A DNA stretch of 64,000 bases from UBA6168 sp039819485 (lineage in GTDB: Bacteria; Bacteroidota; Bacteroidia; Chitinophagales; Saprospiraceae), in NCBI GenBank assembly GCA_039819485.1, contig JBCBRY010000007.1, positions 62,001-126,000 of the forward strand, in the 5' to 3' direction. The notes below the pieces were generated by a model. The model worked only from the letters and a program-made list of their open reading frames with translations. It was not told the origin of the DNA and searched no databases. Position 1 is the first letter of the stretch, and each line of letters begins with the position of its first letter. Of this stretch, positions 24,008 to 32,356 are shown piece by piece. Made by a program: the position numbers and the translations under genes.

Positions 24008-24128
24008 GCAAGCCCGGGGCTGTGCCAACGGCCCCGTCGCTTAACCCCTTGACAATCAAGGGCCTTGGCCTTTTTTCAGAAAAAGAAAAGAGAAGTGAAA
24101 AGCCGCTCCATTGCTCGGAGACAGCTCG

Positions 24129-24416
24129 GATTTACCAGGTTGGTTCCCTCTCGGAATACGGATAGTGCCCATGATCAATGATGGTTGGTTGTTCTTAATT
24201 CAGAGGCACTTGATTGCAAAATAGGAAAAACGGGCAATATTTCATCAAAAATACAATAAGTAATGCTGAAGCTTCTGCAGCAGGAGCATAATACGTAGTC
24301 AAAGGAGATTTTGATAAAATGGAAAGAGGGCTGATTGGTTGATTAATAATTAGCCTTGAATCATTTACTTTTCAATTAATCAATGTGGGCTGGTAGAATG
24401 GGCAATATTTCATCAA
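24129..24416. other. Gene-free stretch after the peptide duplication
   Basis: No coding signal. The 16-base word GGGCAATATTTCATCA occurs twice, at 24232-24247 and 24400-24415, the second just before a long palindrome. Nothing else recognised. Confidence 0.5.
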
Positions 24417-24483
24417 TTTCCTGGCGAGGCATCAGAGATGTCATTTTTTGGAAAAATGACATCTCTGATGCCTCGCCAGGAAA
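24417..24483. repeat. Perfect palindrome with 32-bp arms and 3-base loop
   Basis: Arms 24417-24448 and 24452-24483 are exact reverse complements around TGG. The arms contain CCTGGCGAGGCATCAGAGAT, then GTCATTTTT at the tip. The hairpin ends in T-run/A-run at its tip rather than its base, so it is not a usual terminator. Confidence 0.92.
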
Positions 24484-24543
24484 CAATCTGAATGAACCTT
24501 CCAAGCACACTCTGAAACTTTCTTAACTTAGTGTTCTAACATT

Positions 24544-24576
24544 AGCGGTGTTACCGCTGCAAGCGGTAACACCGCT
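24544..24576. repeat. Perfect palindrome with 15-bp arms (CGGTGTTACCG family)
   Basis: AGCGGTGTTACCGCT, loop GCA, exact complement. A related palindrome lies inside gatA at 62599-62627. It ends 48 bases before the ATG of the lipoprotein gene at 24624. Confidence 0.88.
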
Positions 24577-24623
24577 TGCCCTGCAAAAAATTTTGGGATA
24601 AGTTCACTATTTATTTTTGAAAA

Positions 24624-25244
24624 ATGAAAAATCACGTTTTCTTCTTCTTGCCACTGTTCTTCCTGTTTTCCTGCTCGGAAAATGAAACTCCCGAAATCGT
24701 CAATCCAGGACCAGTAGTAGTGACGTGCGATTTTACACCGGAGATCGTAGCATATGATTTTTTCATCGAGGGTTTCCTCTGCGATAAACTGATCCGCTAT
24801 CCACAAGTCAACAGGGACAACATCAATACCTCCAATAAATATTTTACCGGCTACCAGGAAACCTGGCTCCAGGCCTTCATCGACACTACGGCAGAAGTGG
24901 GCTACTGGACTATTCGCATTCACGACACTGACATTGAGAACATAGAATTACCTTACACTCTCAACCTCGACCAGGGACGAGTCTTCTGGTACGATCCCCG
25001 GGTAGACGACATGATCGAAAGTATCGACCTGTGCCAGGGGCTGGACTCAGCCTGTGCCTTTTCCATGACCGCTGGAGAAAATGAAAATGTCATCACCATT
25101 ACTTCAGTAGAAGACCAGATCATTGAAGGTGAGTTTTCCGGTAGAGCCATCGTACGGGGAACCCAATCCACACCGTACCAAGATACCACGTCGTATTATG
25201 ATATTTCGGACGGGAAGTTTCGGATCATGTATCGGACGGAGTGA
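24624..25244 (+). CDS. Lipoprotein of unknown function
   Basis: 206 residues. The signal sequence KNHVFFFLPLFFLFSC ends in a lipobox (LFSC) with Cys17, so it is lipid-anchored. A short acidic and proline linker (SENETPEIVNPGP) follows. The body is beta-rich with repeated aromatic strands and four Cys (C34, C51 and a pair in LCQGLDSACAF), which may be disulphide-bonded. No family recognised. A perfect -7 element TATTTTTG (24612-24619) ends 4 bases before the ATG, so the message may be leaderless. A strong terminator at 25313-25348 is shared with pheS. Confidence 0.75.
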   Translation: MKNHVFFFLPLFFLFSCSENETPEIVNPGPVVVTCDFTPEIVAYDFFIEGFLCDKLIRYPQVNRDNINTSNKYFTGYQETWLQAFIDTTAEVGYWTIRIHDTDIENIELPYTLNLDQGRVFWYDPRVDDMIESIDLCQGLDSACAFSMTAGENENVITITSVEDQIIEGEFSGRAIVRGTQSTPYQDTTSYYDISDGKFRIMYRTE

Positions 25245-25312
25245 TGGGAGCCTGGACAAATGTCACTCGGATGGTCATCCGAGCAAAGCTTTCGGGGTCG
25301 AACATGCGAACA

Positions 25313-25348
25313 AAAGAAGGCCAGCCCACTACGGGGCTGGCCTTCTTT
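25313..25348. terminator. Bidirectional terminator between the lipoprotein gene and pheS
   Basis: 15-base arms (AAAGAAGGCCAGCCC and complement), 6-base loop, A- and T-rich flanks on both sides. A smaller hairpin CTCGGATG/CATCCGAG lies just before it at 25266-25283. Confidence 0.88.
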
Positions 25349-25374
25349 GTTTTATAAAACAATATTGCGCTAAT

Positions 25375-26406
25375 TTATATCACCGACTTGAACTGCTGCA
25401 AAAACCGCACATCGTTCTCGAAAAACAGTCGGATGTCGTGGATGTCGTACAGCCGCATAGCCTGTCGCTCGATGCCCATGCCGAACGCAAAGCCTGAATA
25501 TTTTTCGGGATCAATTCCACAGTTGCTCAGCACGTTCGGGTCGACCATGCCACAGCCGAGGATTTCCAGCCAACCGGTGCCTTTGGAAAGGCGGTAGTTT
25601 TTTTCGTTGTCCATACCGATCCAGACATCCATTTCGGCACTTGGTTCGGTAAATGGGAAATAACTTGGCCGCAAGCGGATCCTTGGTGTGCCGAACATCT
25701 CTTGTGCGAAGTACATCAGCGTCTGCTTCATATCGGCAAAGCTGACCCCTTCATCTATATACAACCCTTCCACCTGGTGAAACTGGGCATGTGAGCGAGC
25801 ACTGATTGTTTCATTGCGGTACACACGACCGGGCGCAATCACCCGGATAGGTGGCTTTTGCGAAGTCATCGTCCTGGCCTGCACGGGCGAAGTATGGGTG
25901 CGAAGCAACAGTTCAGTGCTGTTTTTCAGATAAAACGTATCCTGCATGTCGCGGGCCGGGTGGTCTTCAGGTGTGTTCATGGCCGTGAAATTGTGCCAAT
26001 CGTCCTCGATCTCTGGCCCTTCCACAACAGCAAATCCCATTCGCTGGAAAATGGTCACAATGCGATTCAGCGTAGTGGCGATGGGGTGGCGGCTGCCCAG
26101 CGGCAGCGGGTCACCGGGCATCGTGAGGTCAAGTGCCTGGGCACTGGCTTCATCGGCGGCGGCTTCCAGGGACTCTTTCAGCTCCGCAAACTTATTTTCC
26201 GCCGTAATTTTGGCTTTATTCACCAATTGGCCATATTCTTTTTTCTGTTCGTTCGGAACATTTCTAATTTCGCCGAACAATGGTTTGATCGTATTCTTGG
26301 AACCCAGGTACTGGATGCGGAATTGCTCCAGCTCTTCCACTGACTGAGGTGCGGCAGTTTCGATGGCCTCGATGACCTGCTCTACTTTCTGGAATATATC
26401 GGACAT
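25375..26406 (-). CDS. pheS: Phenylalanine-tRNA ligase alpha subunit
   Basis: 343 residues, standard length. It charges tRNA-Phe together with PheT, which is not in the window. The N-terminal coiled-coil tRNA-binding arm covers about 1-90. Class II motif 2 is visible as VYRNETISARSHAQFHQVEGL, and motif 3 as FAFGMGIERQAMRLYDIHDIR near the C-terminus. The phenylalanine pocket region GSRHPIATTLNRI is present. The single gene is transcribed leftward, with a short AT-rich gap to the divergent O-antigen ligase-like gene. Confidence 0.96.
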   Translation of the reverse strand: MSDIFQKVEQVIEAIETAAPQSVEELEQFRIQYLGSKNTIKPLFGEIRNVPNEQKKEYGQLVNKAKITAENKFAELKESLEAAADEASAQALDLTMPGDPLPLGSRHPIATTLNRIVTIFQRMGFAVVEGPEIEDDWHNFTAMNTPEDHPARDMQDTFYLKNSTELLLRTHTSPVQARTMTSQKPPIRVIAPGRVYRNETISARSHAQFHQVEGLYIDEGVSFADMKQTLMYFAQEMFGTPRIRLRPSYFPFTEPSAEMDVWIGMDNEKNYRLSKGTGWLEILGCGMVDPNVLSNCGIDPEKYSGFAFGMGIERQAMRLYDIHDIRLFFENDVRFLQQFKSVI

Positions 26407-26526
26407 TTTAATTTATGGTTGATAATTTATGATCGGTAAATGGGGCCTCTACTATAGTAAGCGGCAAATGTAAGAATAGGTTTCATGTCCTATCATAAAA
26501 TATAAATCATAAATCATAATTATTAC

Positions 26527-27792
26527 ATGCAAACACTCCTGCAATCCTACAAAGCACAAGCGTTGATCTTCCTGTTCATCTGGGTGGTGAGCATGGTGCT
26601 GTCAGCCGAGTTTGTTTTGTCGGTATCAATGATCGGGCTGCTGGTGCTGGCATTGTTCCAGTTGGAAATTGACGGGCCTCAGGTGCGGGTACTTTTGCGG
26701 AGAGACCTAAAAGATAACTTTAAAAAATATTGGAATTACAAGGCCTGGCTGGCAGTGAGCGTGCCTTTTTTAATCGTATTGATATCCGCGCTGTGGTCCT
26801 CAGATTTTAATTACACACTAGAACGGCTGCGAATCAAGCTGCCTTTCCTAATCCTCCCTTTTGCCTTCGCAAGCATGCCCGCACTCCGCAAAAAAGAAAT
26901 ACTGACCATCCTGTACTTCCTGTTGGTGATGATGAGCATTATCAGCATATATGTACTTATCAATTTTTTGGTCAATTTCGATGAAATAATGGGGCTGCTT
27001 GGACAAGGTGGCCACCTCCCTACTCCATCCAACCACATCCGTTTTAGTCTGACACTGGCACTCACCATCATCGGTGGCCTGGCCTTGCGGGCAGAAAACT
27101 ATTATCTGCGGCAGCCTTTTGAAAAATACCTGATCGGTGCGCTGACGATATTCCTTTTCGTGTTCATCCATATTTTGTCCGTGAGGAGCGGCATCCTGGC
27201 TTTGTACCTTGGCCTGTTTGTTTTGGCCGGTTATTATGTTTTTATAAAAAAGAAATACGTGCTGGGACTGATGGGCATTGTGGCAATTATATTGATACCG
27301 GTGGTGGCGTATCAAACAGTCCCGAGTTTTAAATTAAAAATTGATTATGCCGTTTGGGACTATAAGCAATTCCAGCAGGGCATTGGTGGGCAATACCCGG
27401 ATTCAGAAAGATTGGTTTCCATGATGACGGGACTGGAGTTGGGAAAAGAGCATCCGTTGACAGGGGTCGGTGCAGGTGATTTAAAACAGGAAATAAAAAA
27501 CATCTATGAAAATAAATTTGCGGGAAAATATAATTTCCGCATGCCGCACAATCAGTTGATTTCCATTTTTGCCGGCACGGGCATGCTTGGTCTAATTATT
27601 TTTGTTTCCGCTTTTTTCTTTCCCTTGTTTTATAAAAATAATTTCCGCCAACCGCTTTTCCTCGCCCTGCACGCCGTCATATTCATGTCCTTTTTTATGG
27701 AAAATACCATTGAGAATAATTTTGGCATTTCGATGTATTTGTTCTTTTTATTGGTAGGGTTGAATTATTTGCAGCATCGTGAAACTGTATAA
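26527..27792 (+). CDS. O-antigen ligase (Wzy_C) family protein
   Basis: 421 residues with about 10-11 membrane segments and one large periplasmic loop (about 260-335). The loop ends in FRMPHNQLISIFAGTGMLGL, matching the HN-containing signature of O-antigen ligases and polymerases. Near the centre is SVRSGILALYLGLFVL, typical of the (x)SRSG motif that precedes the loop. It joins or polymerises lipid-linked glycans at the periplasmic face of the inner membrane. No other glycan genes are adjacent except the convergent polysaccharide deacetylase. Confidence 0.82.
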   Translation: MQTLLQSYKAQALIFLFIWVVSMVLSAEFVLSVSMIGLLVLALFQLEIDGPQVRVLLRRDLKDNFKKYWNYKAWLAVSVPFLIVLISALWSSDFNYTLERLRIKLPFLILPFAFASMPALRKKEILTILYFLLVMMSIISIYVLINFLVNFDEIMGLLGQGGHLPTPSNHIRFSLTLALTIIGGLALRAENYYLRQPFEKYLIGALTIFLFVFIHILSVRSGILALYLGLFVLAGYYVFIKKKYVLGLMGIVAIILIPVVAYQTVPSFKLKIDYAVWDYKQFQQGIGGQYPDSERLVSMMTGLELGKEHPLTGVGAGDLKQEIKNIYENKFAGKYNFRMPHNQLISIFAGTGMLGLIIFVSAFFFPLFYKNNFRQPLFLALHAVIFMSFFMENTIENNFGISMYLFFLLVGLNYLQHRETV

Positions 27793-27813
27793 AATGTTTT
27801 TCGGGCCTGAGAG

Positions 27814-27917
27814 TCGTTTGAAACAGGCATCGAGCCTGTTTCAAACGAAAGAGGGTTTTTAAGGGGAAGCAAAAAACCCTCTTAACAAATTGAGGCGGTC
27901 GACCCGCCTCAATTTGT
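27814..27917. repeat. Three consecutive perfect hairpins between convergent genes
   Basis: Hairpin 1: 27814-27828 with 27834-27848 (15 bp, TCGTTTGAAACAGGC, 5-base loop). Hairpin 2: 27850-27860 with 27872-27882 (11 bp, AGAGGGTTTTT, terminator-like). Hairpin 3: 27885-27898 with 27904-27917 (14 bp, ACAAATTGAGGCGG, 5-base loop). They abut with 1-2 bases between them and share no sequence. They lie between the stops of the O-antigen ligase-like and deacetylase genes. Confidence 0.9.
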
Positions 27918-27942
27918 CAACACTTAAAGTAAGCGCCCACTT

Positions 27943-28590
27943 TTATGCCACCGACGCTACTCTTTCCACCGCCAATTTCTCTGACAACGCTTCAAAGCGG
28001 AATCCTTTTTCAGCGTAATATTCCAATATCTTCGGCAATACAAATTCCAGTTTGTTCCAAGCCTTCAGGCTATCATGAAACACAATGATGGAACCGTTGC
28101 CAGCATTTTTGGTCACATTGGCCAGGCACTGTTCTTTGGAAATTTTTTCATCAAAATCACCGCTCAGTACATCCCACATCACGATGCGGTAATGGCGCTG
28201 GAGAAACTGTGACTGCTTGGGCTTCATCCGTCCGTAAGGAGGACGAAACAGGTCAGAGTCGACGAGGCGCGCGCAACGACGGACATTATGAAAGAAAGGA
28301 ATATTTTCTGCTGCCCAACCATTCAAATGGTTAAAGGTATGATTGCCAACAGAATGGCCGGCCTCAATGACCTTGTCAAATACATCGGTGTATTTTTTAA
28401 TATTGTCCCCAACGCAGAAAAAGGTGGCTTTGGCGTTGAATCTTTCCAGTTGTGCCAACACCCAGGGAGTTACTTCGGGAATGGGCCCGTCATCAAATGT
28501 TAGATAGATTACTTTCTCCTGGGTTGGAATTTTCCAGGTGAAATTAGGAAAGAGGCTTTGGATAAATTTCGGTGTTTTTACCAGGTACAT
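27943..28590 (-). CDS. Polysaccharide deacetylase (NodB homology domain)
   Basis: 215 residues from the ATG at 28590; an ATG at 28665 would add 25 residues with no signal-peptide character. NodB motif 1 is TFDDGP (31-36), with the metal/base aspartates D33 and D34. Motif 2 HSVGNHTFNH gives the two zinc histidines. Motif 3 is RPPYGR, and the later motifs MWDVLSGDFD and IVFHDS follow. It removes N- or O-acetyl groups from a glycan such as peptidoglycan or an exopolysaccharide. No clear signal peptide is seen, although an N-terminal hydrophobic stretch IQSLFPNF is present. Confidence 0.9.
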   Translation of the reverse strand: MYLVKTPKFIQSLFPNFTWKIPTQEKVIYLTFDDGPIPEVTPWVLAQLERFNAKATFFCVGDNIKKYTDVFDKVIEAGHSVGNHTFNHLNGWAAENIPFFHNVRRCARLVDSDLFRPPYGRMKPKQSQFLQRHYRIVMWDVLSGDFDEKISKEQCLANVTKNAGNGSIIVFHDSLKAWNKLEFVLPKILEYYAEKGFRFEALSEKLAVERVASVA

Positions 28591-29229
28591 GGTTACTAGT
28601 TCGTTTTTGGATATATGCGGAGAAGTAAAAAGTAAAATCGAGCAAGGCGAAATCCAGTATTTCAAGCGGGGAGAACGGAGTGATAAATTCGTTGTGGATT
28701 ATAATTCCTACTTGCTCATTCTATTCTTTTTCTCCATTAAAAAAATCGGTTTCAATTAAAATTGGATATTTTCAAGCATGTTCAATTGGGCAAATCCAAG
28801 TCCGTTTAAAAATGGTAATTCGAAATGAATCAATAGGGAGGAAGAGAAAATATTTTGAAAACTTACTTTTGCGCTCCCCTCTGGGTTTTAGGCAGGTGAT
28901 TATTATGTTATACAACGAATGGAACTAATTAACGCTGCTTATTATTTCGTTTATTTTTAAACTATTCAGAAGTCAGACCGCTTTGCTGTCAGAAAGCAGA
29001 AATCAGACGATTAAGCCACCAAAATGATTTAATTTATTATCCGGTTTCTGGCATCATATGACGCGGTACCGAGCTTCTATTATTTTAAGTCTAACAATTT
29101 CAATAAAAATCAAAAACGGTAAAACGGCAAACAGGAACAGGAAATAAAAAAGTTCAGCTAAATATTTCTTGTTCGCCCACGAAGTGGATTTAGGGCAAGC
29201 TGTTCACCGTCCACCGTCCACCGTTCAAC
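28591..29229. other. Gene-free region upstream of gltX
   Basis: A perfect -7 element TACTTTTG sits at 28864-28871 (+ strand) without a well-placed -33 box; if used, the gltX message would have a leader of about 350 bases. Just before the gltX ATG, the word CCACCGT is repeated in tandem (about 29207-29225). No coding sequence is supported. Confidence 0.45.
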
Positions 29230-30759
29230 ATGTCAAACATCAGAGTTCGTTTTGCTCCAAGTCCGACCGGCCCCCTCCATATTGGAGGAGTGCGCACCGC
29301 TTTGTACAATTATTTATTTGCCAAAAAAATGGGCGGCACTTTTATCCTCCGGATCGAGGACACCGACCAGGGCAGATATGTAGCAGGTGCCGAGGACTAT
29401 ATCATTGATTCTTTAAAATGGTTCGGCCTCCTGCCAACGGAAGGCCCCGGCATCGGCGGCGAACACGGGCCTTACCGACAATCGGAACGAAAGGCCATGT
29501 ATGGTCAGTATGCTTTGCAATTGGTGGAAAATGGCAAAGCTTATTTTGCATTCGATACGCCGGAAGAACTCGACGCAAAAAGGCAGTCGGAAAGAGAGAA
29601 GGGCAATCATAATTTCCGCTACGACAATGTGACAAGAAATGAAATGAAAAACAGCCTGACTCTTTCCAAAGAAGAAGTCAGCCGCCGGCTGGAAAATGGC
29701 GATGCTTACACCATCCGGTTAAATGTACCCAAAGACGAAACCGTCACTTTCACAGACCTGGTTCGAGGCGAAGTCAGTTTCCAGACCAATGAACTGGACG
29801 ACAAGGTATTATTAAAAGCCGACGGGATGCCCACCTACCACCTGGCAAATATTGTGGACGATCATTTAATGGAAATCTCCCACGTGATCCGCGGGGAAGA
29901 GTGGCTGCCGAGCACGGCCCACCATATTTTATTGTACCAATCCTTTGGCTGGGAAGACACGCGCCCGCAATTTGCACATTTACCATTGATCTTAAAACCA
30001 GTCGGCAACGGGAAATTGAGCAAGCGGGACGGCGCCAAATTCAACATGCCGGTATTCCCATTGAAATGGGATGCGGAAAAAGAGGAGGAAAGTTTTCTGG
30101 GCTTCAGGGAGTTTGGGTTTATTCCGGCAGCGGCTATTAATTTTTTGGCCTTCCTCGGATGGAACCCAGGTACCGAGCAGGAAATTTTTTCACTCGATGA
30201 ATTATGCGAAGCATTTTCTATTGAAAATATTGGCAAGTCGGGCGCCCGTTTTGATTATGATAAAGCGAAGTGGTTCAATCAGCAATACATCCAGGCAACT
30301 GAAACCAAGGCACTGGGAAAAATGGCCATGCCTTTTATTGCCGAAAAGGGATTTGGCACCAGTGAAGCCTACATCGCTTCCGTTTGCGACCTGATGAGGG
30401 ACCGGGCAGTCCTCCTCACGGACTTTGCCGAAACAGGAGCTTACTTTTTTGAAGAGGTTCAAAATTATGATGACCAGAATATTGTCAAAAGGTGGGATGA
30501 CGACACCAAGGCCGCTTTCAACAAGACCATTGACCTTGTTGCAAATATGCCTGAATTTGATGCGGATTCACTGGAATCCACCATCAAAAGTTTCATCAAA
30601 GACAATGGTTTGAAAATGGGGAAAATATTCCCGCTGATAAGAATTGCCCTGGCGGGAACTATGAAAGGACCAGATGTGTTCAAAATGATAGCACTGCTCG
30701 GAAGGCCTGGAACCATCGGCCGTCTGCGCAAAGCAGTGGAATATTTTGACACCGTTTAG
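29230..30759 (+). CDS. gltX: Glutamate-tRNA ligase
   Basis: 509 residues, standard length for bacterial GluRS. The class I HIGH motif is PSPTGPLHIGG (9-19) and the KMSKS motif is GKLSKRDGAKF near residue 260. The C-terminal anticodon-binding domain is all helical and ends FKMIALLGRPGTIGRLRKAV. gatA later in this window (with gatB and gatC elsewhere) suggests that Glu-tRNA-Gln made by a non-discriminating GltX may be amidated, but a discriminating enzyme cannot be excluded from sequence alone. It is followed by a long perfect inverted repeat. Confidence 0.96.
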   Translation: MSNIRVRFAPSPTGPLHIGGVRTALYNYLFAKKMGGTFILRIEDTDQGRYVAGAEDYIIDSLKWFGLLPTEGPGIGGEHGPYRQSERKAMYGQYALQLVENGKAYFAFDTPEELDAKRQSEREKGNHNFRYDNVTRNEMKNSLTLSKEEVSRRLENGDAYTIRLNVPKDETVTFTDLVRGEVSFQTNELDDKVLLKADGMPTYHLANIVDDHLMEISHVIRGEEWLPSTAHHILLYQSFGWEDTRPQFAHLPLILKPVGNGKLSKRDGAKFNMPVFPLKWDAEKEEESFLGFREFGFIPAAAINFLAFLGWNPGTEQEIFSLDELCEAFSIENIGKSGARFDYDKAKWFNQQYIQATETKALGKMAMPFIAEKGFGTSEAYIASVCDLMRDRAVLLTDFAETGAYFFEEVQNYDDQNIVKRWDDDTKAAFNKTIDLVANMPEFDADSLESTIKSFIKDNGLKMGKIFPLIRIALAGTMKGPDVFKMIALLGRPGTIGRLRKAVEYFDTV

Positions 30760-30761
30760 TT

Positions 30762-30835
30762 TTTGGTTTGGGGTTTTTGGTTTCTGGTTTTTTCACCATG
30801 TACCAAAAACCAGAAACCAAAAACCCCAAACCAAA
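30762..30835. repeat. Perfect inverted repeat with 31-bp arms after gltX
   Basis: Arms 30762-30792 and 30805-30835 are exact reverse complements around a 12-base loop. The arms are low-complexity, made of TTTGG and GGTTT words (for example TTTGGTTTGGGGTTTTTGG). It starts 2 bases after the gltX stop and ends 6 bases before the ATG of the next small gene, so it fills the entire spacer. Confidence 0.92.
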
Positions 30836-30841
30836 TCAGTC

Positions 30842-31009
30842 ATGGCAAAATCTTTAACCACCAAGCAAGTCCCCAAGGTCCACAACGACCTGCAAGGCTT
30901 CGAAGTGAAGATCAACACCTTCGGAGAAATCACGACCAGCTTCAACATCGACAAACTGAATGATTTTCTCAATAAAAATGTGGATGATAAAAAGCTTCGC
31001 AATGAATAA
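30842..31009 (+). CDS. Small conserved-looking protein of unknown function (55 aa)
   Basis: 55 residues from the ATG at 30842; an upstream in-frame ATG at 30746 would read through the palindrome and is rejected. The sequence opens AKSLTTKQVPKVHNDLQGFE, then VKINTFGEITTSFNIDKLND, and ends in a Lys/Asp/Asn-rich tail. The alternation of charged and hydrophobic residues suggests a small alpha/beta protein in the cytosol. I have the impression that similar short proteins occur after gltX in other Bacteroidota, but cannot confirm it here. The stop codon lies inside a 62-base palindrome. Confidence 0.6.
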   Translation: MAKSLTTKQVPKVHNDLQGFEVKINTFGEITTSFNIDKLNDFLNKNVDDKKLRNE

Positions 31010-31062
31010 TGAAAAATGCAGAATGAAGAATATTCTTCATTCTGCATTTTTCATTATTCATT
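31001..31062. repeat. 62-base perfect palindrome without loop
   Basis: Every base from 31001 to 31062 pairs about the centre at 31031/31032 (left arm contains AATGCAGAATGAAGAAT). It includes the stop codon of the 55-residue gene and is followed by a CATTATT tandem tract to about 31075. It may end transcription of gltX and of the convergent pdxA, whose stop is 20 bases away. Confidence 0.92.
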
Positions 31063-31081
31063 ATTCATTATTCATTTTTAA

Positions 31082-32209
31082 CTAATCCGAAGTAATATCC
31101 TCCTCCTCTTCTGTCTTCACTTTTTTCACTGCATTTTCCCTCAACTCATGATGTTCTTTCCGGTTTCGATGGATATCGATAGCCATGAACAAGGCGTGCA
31201 AAAACGAGGAAGGGTCTGCCGAATTTTTACCGGCGAGATCGAAAGCAGTCCCGTGGTCAGGTGAGGTGCGGATGCAGCTCAATCCAGCTGTAAAATTGAC
31301 CCCGCTGCCAAAAGTGAGTGCTTTGAAGGGAATCAGTCCCTGGTCGTGGTACATGGCGAGTACGCCGTCGAATTTCTGGAATTGACCGGAGCCGAAAAAA
31401 CCATCAGCTGCATACGGTCCGAAGACCATCATGCCTTTTTCCTTTTTGGCTTCTACCACCGCCGGACGGATAATTTTTTCTTCCTCATGGCCAAGCATGC
31501 CCTCTTCCCCCGCATGAGGATTGAGGCCCAGTACGGCAATGGAGGGGCGCTCCAGGCCAAAATCAACTTTCAAAGCATTATTGAAAATGCGCAGTTTTTT
31601 CAAAATGGCTTCTTTCGTGATGGCATCTGCCACCTGCCGCAAGGGAATGTGAGACGTCACCAGACCAACCCGCAAACTGTCATTGGCCAACAACATAAGG
31701 CTGTCTTTCGCATTAAAGGTCTTAGCCAAATATTCCGTATGCCCCACATGCTTAAAACCAGCCATCTGCATGGATTTCTTATGAATTGGCGCTGTAACCA
31801 GCGCATCGATGAGCCCTGCTTTGAGGTCACGAGTAGCTGCTTCGAGGCTGATTTGGGCGTACTTACCGCCGGCCTCTGTCGGTTTGCCCAATGTAATGTT
31901 CACGCTATCGCTCCAGCAATTGACCACATTGACCTTGTCGTAGGAAAGCCGCTCTGCATTGCGCTGTCCATAAAAAGTGAGTTCGTCCAACTTGACAATG
32001 TTCTTATGGTAGGAAACCACCTTGGAGGAGCCGTAAACAACAGGGGTACAAAGATGTATGATCCGTTTATGGTTCAATGATTTTAAGATGACTTCCAGGC
32101 CAATGCCATTGATATCACCTATGGAGATGCCGATGACCGGCTTGTTCTTATTGACAGAAGGTTTGGTACTTTTGACCGTTTTTTCAATTACTTCGGTTAT
32201 CTGATCCAC
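31082..32209 (-). CDS. pdxA: 4-hydroxythreonine-4-phosphate dehydrogenase
   Basis: 375 residues, longer than E. coli PdxA (329) owing to N- and C-terminal charged tails. It oxidises 4-phosphohydroxy-L-threonine in the DXP-dependent route to pyridoxal phosphate. The opening PVIGISIGDINGIGLEVILK is typical. TAPIHKKSMQMAGFKHVGHTEYLA carries the metal-ligand His, and the second ligand set is MYHDQGLIPFKAL, with substrate contact in NFTAGLSCIRTSPDHGTAFDLAGK. The start at 32209 gives an extra lead of about 20 polar residues; no better later ATG is present. Confidence 0.95.
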   Translation of the reverse strand: MDQITEVIEKTVKSTKPSVNKNKPVIGISIGDINGIGLEVILKSLNHKRIIHLCTPVVYGSSKVVSYHKNIVKLDELTFYGQRNAERLSYDKVNVVNCWSDSVNITLGKPTEAGGKYAQISLEAATRDLKAGLIDALVTAPIHKKSMQMAGFKHVGHTEYLAKTFNAKDSLMLLANDSLRVGLVTSHIPLRQVADAITKEAILKKLRIFNNALKVDFGLERPSIAVLGLNPHAGEEGMLGHEEEKIIRPAVVEAKKEKGMMVFGPYAADGFFGSGQFQKFDGVLAMYHDQGLIPFKALTFGSGVNFTAGLSCIRTSPDHGTAFDLAGKNSADPSSFLHALFMAIDIHRNRKEHHELRENAVKKVKTEEEEDITSD

Positions 32210-32356
32210 TGGGTAGGAATTATTGAGTTAAAGAGTTTTGAGTTGTTGAGTGTTATGGTCAAACTCAATTTTATTTTACTGCGCGGCAAAAGTACTCATT
32301 TTTATCATGCTAATAAGAAGTGATTGTTTGCCTGCTTTATTTAAAAAAAATCTCAG

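Larger units (their letters stand above)
23315..24128 (+). repeat. Tandem duplication of a 408-bp unit carrying a double-glycine peptide gene
   Basis: Unit 1 is about 23315-23720 and unit 2 about 23723-24128, offset 408. Shared parts are TACTGCATA and TGTCATAATAAA from the start of the leftward 463-residue gene, the whole spacer, the peptide gene, a CGGGGC/GCCCCG hairpin, an AAGGGCCTTGGCCTTTTTT terminator-like end, and GCTCGGAGACAGCTCG. Divergence is highest in the spacer and the C-terminal codons of the peptides. Confidence 0.88.

Noticed and set aside
31346..32080. 244-codon rightward frame opposite pdxA
   Set aside because: It is an antisense frame within a well-supported conserved gene; its His/Phe-rich translation matches no family.
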